From Clostridiales bacterium (GTDB taxonomy: Bacteria; Bacillota; Clostridia; Oscillospirales; Oscillospiraceae), in NCBI GenBank assembly GCA_003522945.1, contig DPHR01000041.1, positions 1 through 9,865 of the forward strand: 9,865 nt of DNA, written 5' to 3'. Within the stretch, counting starts at the first letter, position 1, and each line of letters starts with the position of its first letter. Shown one piece after another: positions 4,919-9,865 of this stretch. The notes beneath the pieces were generated by a model that searched no databases, was not told where the DNA came from, and was given only the letters and a program-made list of their open reading frames with translations. The translations under genes and the position numbers were made by a program.

Positions 4919-6877
4919 ATGCCGGAATTTCATGTGGTAAGCGAATATTCGCCCGCGGGCGATCAGCCGCAGGCGATCGAAAAGCTCGCCGAGGGCGTGG
5001 CCGCGGGACTGGACGAGCAGACGCTGCTCGGCGTCACCGGCTCCGGCAAAACGTACACGATGGCAAAGGTCATCGAGCGCGTGCAGAAGCCGACGCTCGT
5101 GCTCGCGCACAACAAAACGCTCGCCGCGCAGCTTTGCAGCGAGTTCAAGGAGTTTTTCCCGGACAACGCCGTGGAGTATTTCGTCTCCTATTACGACTAC
5201 TACCAGCCGGAAGCGTATATCCCGCACACGGATACCTACATCGAAAAGGACGCCTCCACGAACGAGGAGATCGACCGGCTGCGCCTTTCGGCGACGTTTT
5301 CGCTGCTGGAGCGGCGGGACGTGATCGTCGTGGCGTCGGTAAGCTGCATTTACGGTCTCGGCGAGCCGGACGATTTTGCGCGCATGGCTATCTCTCTCCG
5401 CCCCGGCAGCAGTCTGCCGCAGGAGGAGCTTTTAAAAAAACTCATCGACTGCCGGTATGAGCGAAACGACATCGCCTTCGAGCGCAACATGTTCCGCGTG
5501 CGCGGCGACACGGTGGAGATCTTCCCGGCCTACTGGCGCGATAAGGCCATCCGCGTGGAGTACTTCGGCGACGAGATCGAGCGCATCAGCGAGATCAACC
5601 CTCTCACGGGCGCTGCGGTGCACACGCTCAGCCACACGGCCATTTACCCTGCGAGCCACTACGTGACGCCGCCGGAGAAAATGGCGCGCGCCGTGCAGGA
5701 AATCCGCCGCGAGTGCGACGAGCGGGTGAAGTTTTTCAAAGATCACGAAAAGCCGCTCGAAGCCGAGCGCATCGCGCAGCGCACGAATTTTGATATCGAG
5801 ATGATCCAGGAGTTGGGCTACTGCTCCGGCGTGGAGAACTATTCGCGCATCATCTCCGGCCGCCCGGTCGGGAGCGCGCCGATGACGCTGCTCGACTATT
5901 TCCCGAAGGACTTTCTCCTGTTCATCGACGAATCGCACGTGACGCTGCCGCAGGTGCGCGCCATGTACCACGGCGACCGCGCGCGCAAGGAAGCGCTCGT
6001 TGAATACGGCTTCCGGCTGCCGTCGGCGTTCGATAACCGCCCGCTGAAGTTTGAGGAATTCCAGCAGCGGGTAAATCAGGTCATATACGTTTCCGCCACA
6101 CCCGGCGAGTACGAGCGCACGCGCTCGGGCCAGATCGCCGAGCAGATCATCCGCCCGACGGGGCTCACCGACCCGAAGATCGACGTGCGCCCCATCGAGG
6201 GACAGATCGACGATCTCATCGCCGAGATCCACGCGCGCATTGAGCGCGGCGAGCGCACGCTCGTCACGACGCTCACCAAGCGCATGGCGGAGGACTTAAC
6301 GGCGTATCTCGGCAACGCCGGCATCAAAACGCGCTATATGCACCACGACGTCGGCGCCATGGAGCGCATGGAGATCATCCGGGATCTGCGCCGGGGCGAA
6401 TTTGACGTGCTCGTCGGCATCAACCTTCTGCGCGAGGGCCTTGACCTTCCCGAGGTATCGCTCATTGCGATCCTCGACGCGGATAAGGAGGGCTTTCTCC
6501 GGAGCGAAACATCGCTCATCCAGACGATCGGCCGCGCGGCGCGAAACGCCGAGGGCACCGTCATCATGTACGCCGACACGGTCACGCCCTCCATGCGCGC
6601 CGCCATCGACGAGACTGAGCGCCGCCGCGCCATCCAGACGGCGTATAACGAGGCGCACGGCATCGTGCCGAAAACCATCAAAAAGAGCATCCGGGATCTT
6701 CTTGAGATCACCGGCCCCGCGGCGAAGGACGAGCGCGGCATGCGCATGACCGAGCGCGAGCGGAAGGCCGAGATCGACCGGCTGGAAAAAGAAATGCGCA
6801 AAGCCGCGCAGATGCTCGAATACGAATATGCCGCCGTGCTGCGCGATCAGATCATCCGGCTGCGCGGGGAGAAGTGA
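4919..6877 (+). CDS. uvrB: UvrABC excinuclease subunit B (DNA damage verification helicase)
   Basis: UvrB (652 residues, full family length) receives damaged DNA from UvrA, inserts its beta-hairpin between the strands, verifies the lesion and recruits UvrC for incision in nucleotide excision repair. Visible landmarks: Q-motif-like GDQPQAI (14-20), Walker A GVTGSGKT (38-45, K44), the aromatic beta-hairpin region YYDYYQPEAYIP (91-102), DESH box 337-340, helicase motif VI QTIGRAARN (535-543), and the C-terminal UVR coiled-coil domain that binds UvrC (about 615-652). All core residues look intact. The start has a strong AAAAGGAG site. It is the first gene of a tight operon: the MATE gene begins 2 bases after its stop. 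No uvrA neighbour is seen, although the two are often adjacent in Firmicutes. Confidence 0.98.
   Translation: MPEFHVVSEYSPAGDQPQAIEKLAEGVAAGLDEQTLLGVTGSGKTYTMAKVIERVQKPTLVLAHNKTLAAQLCSEFKEFFPDNAVEYFVSYYDYYQPEAYIPHTDTYIEKDASTNEEIDRLRLSATFSLLERRDVIVVASVSCIYGLGEPDDFARMAISLRPGSSLPQEELLKKLIDCRYERNDIAFERNMFRVRGDTVEIFPAYWRDKAIRVEYFGDEIERISEINPLTGAAVHTLSHTAIYPASHYVTPPEKMARAVQEIRRECDERVKFFKDHEKPLEAERIAQRTNFDIEMIQELGYCSGVENYSRIISGRPVGSAPMTLLDYFPKDFLLFIDESHVTLPQVRAMYHGDRARKEALVEYGFRLPSAFDNRPLKFEEFQQRVNQVIYVSATPGEYERTRSGQIAEQIIRPTGLTDPKIDVRPIEGQIDDLIAEIHARIERGERTLVTTLTKRMAEDLTAYLGNAGIKTRYMHHDVGAMERMEIIRDLRRGEFDVLVGINLLREGLDLPEVSLIAILDADKEGFLRSETSLIQTIGRAARNAEGTVIMYADTVTPSMRAAIDETERRRAIQTAYNEAHGIVPKTIKKSIRDLLEITGPAAKDERGMRMTERERKAEIDRLEKEMRKAAQMLEYEYAAVLRDQIIRLRGEK
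6866..6871 (+). promoter_or_regulatory. Ribosome binding site deciding the MATE start
   Basis: GGGGAG lies within the last codons of uvrB. It is 8 bases from the ATG at 6880 but only 2 bases from the in-frame GTG at 6874, so the ATG is the better start. The placement implies translational coupling to uvrB. Confidence 0.6.
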
Positions 6878-6879
6878 CC

Positions 6880-8268
6880 ATGGCGGAAAAGAACGTACAA
6901 AACGATTTTTCCAAGGGGAATATCCCCGCGGTCGTCATGCGCATGGCACTGCCGCTCATCGCCGCACAGCTCGTGAACGTGCTCTACAACGTGGTGGACC
7001 GTATCTACATCGGCCATATTCCGAATGTCGGCAGCATGGCGCTCACGGGCGTCGGCATCGCGCTGCCGGTCATTTCGATCCTCTCGGCGTTCGCGGGCCT
7101 GTTCGGACAGGGCGGCGCGCCGCTCTGCTCCATGGCGCGCGGCCGCGGGGATAACGACGAGGCCTCCCGCGTGATGGGCAACGCCTTTTCCATGCTGCTC
7201 GTTTCGTCCGTTGCGCTCGGGCTGCTCACATGGGCGTTTCTCAATCCGGTGATAACGGTGTTCGCCGCGGGCAAGGAGGCAAGCTCCTATGCGCGCGAGT
7301 ATCTCGCAGTGTATCTCATCGGGACGACGGTTTCGTTCGTATCCCTCGGCATGAACGTGTATATCAACGCCCAGGGCTTCGCCACGCGCGGCATGCTCAC
7401 GGTGCTGCTCGGCGCGGCGGCGAACATCGTGCTCGACCCGCTGTTCATTTTTGTTTTCCGCATGGGCGTGCGCGGCGCGGCGGCTGCCACAGTGCTCTCA
7501 CAGGTGCTGAGCGCCGCGTGGTGCTTCCTCTTTCTGCGCAGCAGCAAAACGCCGCTCGAGCTTTCGTGGCGGACGATGGCGCCGCGGAAGAAGATCATGG
7601 GGCGCATCATGTCTCTCGGCGTGGCCGATTTCGTGATGGGCGCGACGAACTCCGCCATTCAGACCGTGGCGAACCGCCAGCTCGGGCTGTACGGCGGCGA
7701 TCTTTATGTCGGCGCGATCACGGTCGTAAACTCGCTGCGGACGATCTTCACCGAGATCATCCACGGCTTCGGCTCCGGCATCCAGCCGGTGCTCGCTTTT
7801 AACTACGGCGCGGGGCAGAAAAAGCGCGTGCTGGAGACGATCCGGTTCAGCACGCTCGGTGCGGCGGTGTTTTCGCTGCTCGTGTGGGCGGTGTTCATGC
7901 TCTTCCCCGAACCGCTCATCCGCATCTTTACGCCGGATGAGGAGCTCATCGCCGTGGCGGTGCGCGCCGTGCGCATTTATTTCTGTGGGTTCGTGTTCAT
8001 GTCGCTCCAATTCGTTGCGCAAAACTCGTTCCGCTCGCTCGGCAAGGCGCGGCAGGCGATCTTCTTTTCGCTGCTGCGCAAGATCGTGCTCGTCGTGCCG
8101 CTGATGCTGCTGCTCCCGGGCGTATTCGGTCTCGGGGCGGACGGCGTGTACTGGAGCGAGCCGATCAGCGATCTGCTCGGCGGGGGCGCGGCGTTCACAA
8201 CGCTTATGCTCACCGTGTACCGCCCGCTTGCCAAGGAACTTAAGGAGGAAACTCTATGCCAAAACTGA
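6880..8268 (+). CDS. MATE-family multidrug efflux transporter
   Basis: This 462-residue integral membrane protein has about 12 hydrophobic segments arranged as two six-helix halves. MATE pumps export cationic drugs or dyes in exchange for Na+ or H+. Family signatures are LPLIAAQLVNVLYNVVDRIYIG near the N-terminus (about 24-45), the GQGGAPLCSMARG stretch after helix 2, NPVITVFAAG, a NIVLDPLFIFVF helix, and in the second half GFGSGIQPVLAFNYGAGQ and FMSLQFVAQNSFRSLGKARQA. The overall look is close to the MepA/NorM-like pumps common in Clostridia. I prefer ATG 6880 over GTG 6874 because of the ribosome site spacing. It starts 2 bases after uvrB and its last 13 bases overlap polA, so it is embedded in a repair operon. 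The substrate cannot be inferred. Confidence 0.95.
   Translation: MAEKNVQNDFSKGNIPAVVMRMALPLIAAQLVNVLYNVVDRIYIGHIPNVGSMALTGVGIALPVISILSAFAGLFGQGGAPLCSMARGRGDNDEASRVMGNAFSMLLVSSVALGLLTWAFLNPVITVFAAGKEASSYAREYLAVYLIGTTVSFVSLGMNVYINAQGFATRGMLTVLLGAAANIVLDPLFIFVFRMGVRGAAAATVLSQVLSAAWCFLFLRSSKTPLELSWRTMAPRKKIMGRIMSLGVADFVMGATNSAIQTVANRQLGLYGGDLYVGAITVVNSLRTIFTEIIHGFGSGIQPVLAFNYGAGQKKRVLETIRFSTLGAAVFSLLVWAVFMLFPEPLIRIFTPDEELIAVAVRAVRIYFCGFVFMSLQFVAQNSFRSLGKARQAIFFSLLRKIVLVVPLMLLLPGVFGLGADGVYWSEPISDLLGGGAAFTTLMLTVYRPLAKELKEETLCQN
8242..8248 (+). promoter_or_regulatory. Consensus ribosome binding site of polA
   Basis: AAGGAGG, 7 bases before the ATG at 8256 and located inside the MATE coding end. 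It fixes the polA start and predicts strong, coupled translation. Confidence 0.85.
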
Positions 8269-9865
8269 TGCTCATCGACGGCAACAGCCTCGTAAATCGC
8301 GCCTATTACGGCGTGCGCCCGCTCTCCGCGCCCGACGGCACGCCGACGAACGCCGTTTTCGGCTTTCTGAATATATTGCAGCGCCTGCTCGACGACGAAA
8401 AGCCCGACGCGCTCTGCGTCATGTTCGACCGCCGCGAGCCGACGTTCCGCCACAAGCACAGCGAGGCGTATAAGGCGACGCGCAAGCCCATGCCGGACGA
8501 TCTCGCCGCGCAGATGCCGGTTTTGAAGGACGTGCTCGACGCGCTCGGCATCGAGCGGCGCGAGCTCTCCGGCTGGGAGGCGGACGATCTTCTCGGCACC
8601 GTGAGCCGCATCGGAGCGGAGCAGGGCTGGGAGTGCGTCGTCGTCACCGGCGATAAGGACGCTTTGCAGCTCGTGGGTGAGCATGTGCGCGTGCTCAACG
8701 TCAAAACGCGTATGGGCCAGACCGAGACCGTCAACTATACGCCCGAGCGCTTCCGCGAGGAATACGGCTTTGACGCGCCGCACATGGTCGATCTCAAGGC
8801 CCTCATGGGCGACACGAGCGACAACATCCCCGGCGTCCCCGGCGTGGGGGAGAAGACGGCGCTCGAGCTTGTGCGGAAGTACGGCTCGCTCGCGGGCGTG
8901 TACGAGCATATCAGCGATCCCGACATCCGCGCCTCGCTGCGCACAAAGCTCGAAAACGGCAAAGAGAGCGCCGAGGATTCGTACTATCTCGCCACGATCG
9001 ACCGCAAGGCGCCCATCGATATTTCCCCCGACGAGCTTCGCCGCCCGGCAGACTACGGCGGCGCGGCGTATGCAATCTTTCAGCGTCTCGGCTTCCAGAA
9101 GTTCATTGAAAAGTGGGGCCTGAAGCCAGCCGCGGAGGAGAAAAAGGAAGAGACCGTATTTGAGGGCACATGCGAGAGCGTGACGCCGCAAACGGAAAAA
9201 GATCTCCGCGCCGCGCTGGAGCGGGCGGGGGACGCCGTCGCCTATTACTGGTTTGATGCCGAAAGCGGCGAGACGCTCGCGCATTTCAGCGTTTCCGAAA
9301 ATGACGCGCTCGCGGTATTTCTGACGCCGGAGGCATACCGGGACGGCTATACCGCGGCGCTCGCGCTGCTCTTTGCGCCAGAGCGCCGCAAGGCGGGGCA
9401 CGACGTGAAGAATCTGCAGCGCGCGCTGCTCGCGCGAGGTGTGGACGCGCTCGAAAACTGGGTGTTTGACAGCGCGCTCGCCGGGTATCTTCTCGACGCG
9501 ACCGCCGCCGGATACGAGATCGAAAAGCTCACGCTCGCCTACTGCGGCTTCACGCCGCATACCTCGTCCGGCGCGGCGGACAGCGGCGATCAGCTCATGC
9601 TCGACCTCTCCGGCGGGGAGGGGAAATCGCTCGCCGACCGGCTCGGCGAGATGGCCTCGCGCGCGGCGAGCGTCGCGGCGCTCGAGGAAGTTATGCTCCC
9701 GAAGCTGCGCGAGACGCAGATGGAGGAGCTTTTTACAAAGATCGAGCTGCCGCTCTGCGCGGTGCTTGCCAAAATGGAAAACGAGGGCTTCCTTGCCGAC
9801 GCGGAGGCGCTGCGCGCCTTCGGCGAGAGTCTTACGGGCAGCATCGACGCGCTGCGCGAAGCGGT
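8256..9865 (+). CDS. polA: DNA polymerase I, N-terminal 536 residues (partial, runs off right edge)
   Basis: PolA fills repair gaps and removes Okazaki primers. The visible part starts with a complete 5'-3' (flap) nuclease domain: MPKLMLIDGN with D8, MFDRREPTFRH (D58), GWEADDLLGT (E108, D110, D111), TGDKDALQL (D133, D135), and MGDTSDNIPGVPGVGEKTA (D186, D189, then the helix-hairpin-helix). A 3'-5' exonuclease-like domain follows from about 300 to 480, but its acidic motifs are degraded: no DxE pair is evident near AVAYYWFDAES (327-336), and the motif II aspartate position in DVKNLQRAL is leucine. Proofreading is therefore probably lost, as in other Firmicutes Pol I. IELPLCAVLAKMENEGFLAD (496-515) marks the start of the polymerase domain; the palm and fingers lie outside the window. 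The start has a consensus AAGGAGG. The gene overlaps the MATE gene by 13 bases in another frame. Confidence 0.96.
   Translation, partial: MPKLMLIDGNSLVNRAYYGVRPLSAPDGTPTNAVFGFLNILQRLLDDEKPDALCVMFDRREPTFRHKHSEAYKATRKPMPDDLAAQMPVLKDVLDALGIERRELSGWEADDLLGTVSRIGAEQGWECVVVTGDKDALQLVGEHVRVLNVKTRMGQTETVNYTPERFREEYGFDAPHMVDLKALMGDTSDNIPGVPGVGEKTALELVRKYGSLAGVYEHISDPDIRASLRTKLENGKESAEDSYYLATIDRKAPIDISPDELRRPADYGGAAYAIFQRLGFQKFIEKWGLKPAAEEKKEETVFEGTCESVTPQTEKDLRAALERAGDAVAYYWFDAESGETLAHFSVSENDALAVFLTPEAYRDGYTAALALLFAPERRKAGHDVKNLQRALLARGVDALENWVFDSALAGYLLDATAAGYEIEKLTLAYCGFTPHTSSGAADSGDQLMLDLSGGEGKSLADRLGEMASRAASVAALEEVMLPKLRETQMEELFTKIELPLCAVLAKMENEGFLADAEALRAFGESLTGSIDALREA

Noticed and set aside
4849..5460. 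203-codon plus-strand frame overlapping the uvrB start
   Set aside because: It begins in the uvrB promoter and runs in another frame through conserved UvrB motifs; its product is low-complexity Arg/Ala/Gly.
7977..9560. 527-codon minus-strand open frame opposite the MATE end and polA
   Set aside because: It is antisense to clear MATE and polA motifs, spans the gene junction, has no family resemblance and no supported start. It is a composition artefact.
1..9865. CRISPR array, tRNA/rRNA genes, transposons, phage or defence genes
   Set aside because: No regularly spaced repeats, no tRNA-like cloverleaf, and no transposase or integrase motifs were seen on either strand.

Overview
The window is GC-rich (about 60% by eye), tightly packed bacterial DNA. 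Strong AGGAGG-type ribosome binding sites, extended -10 promoters, a polA lacking proofreading residues and a paired CydDC-like exporter next to a YbaN-family protein all point to a high-GC member of the Clostridia (Oscillospiraceae or Christensenellales type). That placement is inference, not identification. Apart from about 280 bases of leader between the first two genes and one divergent promoter region, almost everything is coding. No tRNA, rRNA, CRISPR array, insertion sequence or phage gene was seen.

Layout. (1) Positions 1-45, minus strand: the first 15 codons of a protein starting with a Rossmann-type nucleotide-binding strand, probably an FAD/NAD(P) enzyme, which runs off the left edge. 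(2) 46-326: divergent control region with a good sigma-A promoter (201-229), a terminator-like leader hairpin (242-277) and three alternating GCTAA/TTAGC half-sites (280-303). (3) 327-4192: a three-gene operon with almost no spacing. It holds two half-size ABC exporter subunits resembling CydD and CydC, and a small DUF454/YbaN membrane protein. (4) 4191-4237: a long, nearly symmetric bidirectional terminator between convergent genes. (5) 4272-4751, minus strand: a short-chain flavodoxin. (6) 4752-4918: divergent promoters for the flavodoxin and uvrB. (7) 4919-9865: uvrB, a MATE-family efflux transporter and polA (5' part only), coupled end to end, probably as one transcript.

How the genes fit together. 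The two ABC subunits almost certainly form a heterodimer whose two ATP sites are unequal: one combines a Q-loop lacking its glutamine with a variant LSTGE signature, while the other looks canonical. The substrate cannot be read from sequence; thiols (by CydDC resemblance) and heme, siderophores or drugs are all possible. In the second operon UvrB (damage verification in nucleotide excision repair) and PolA (gap filling after excision) act in the same pathway, with a multidrug-type MATE pump translationally embedded between them.

Most of the window is ordinary housekeeping and transport. The points most worth a second look are the leader architecture at 201-303, the asymmetric ABC pair with its DUF454 partner, and the uvrB-MATE-polA arrangement. 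I found no clear sign of a wholly new system.
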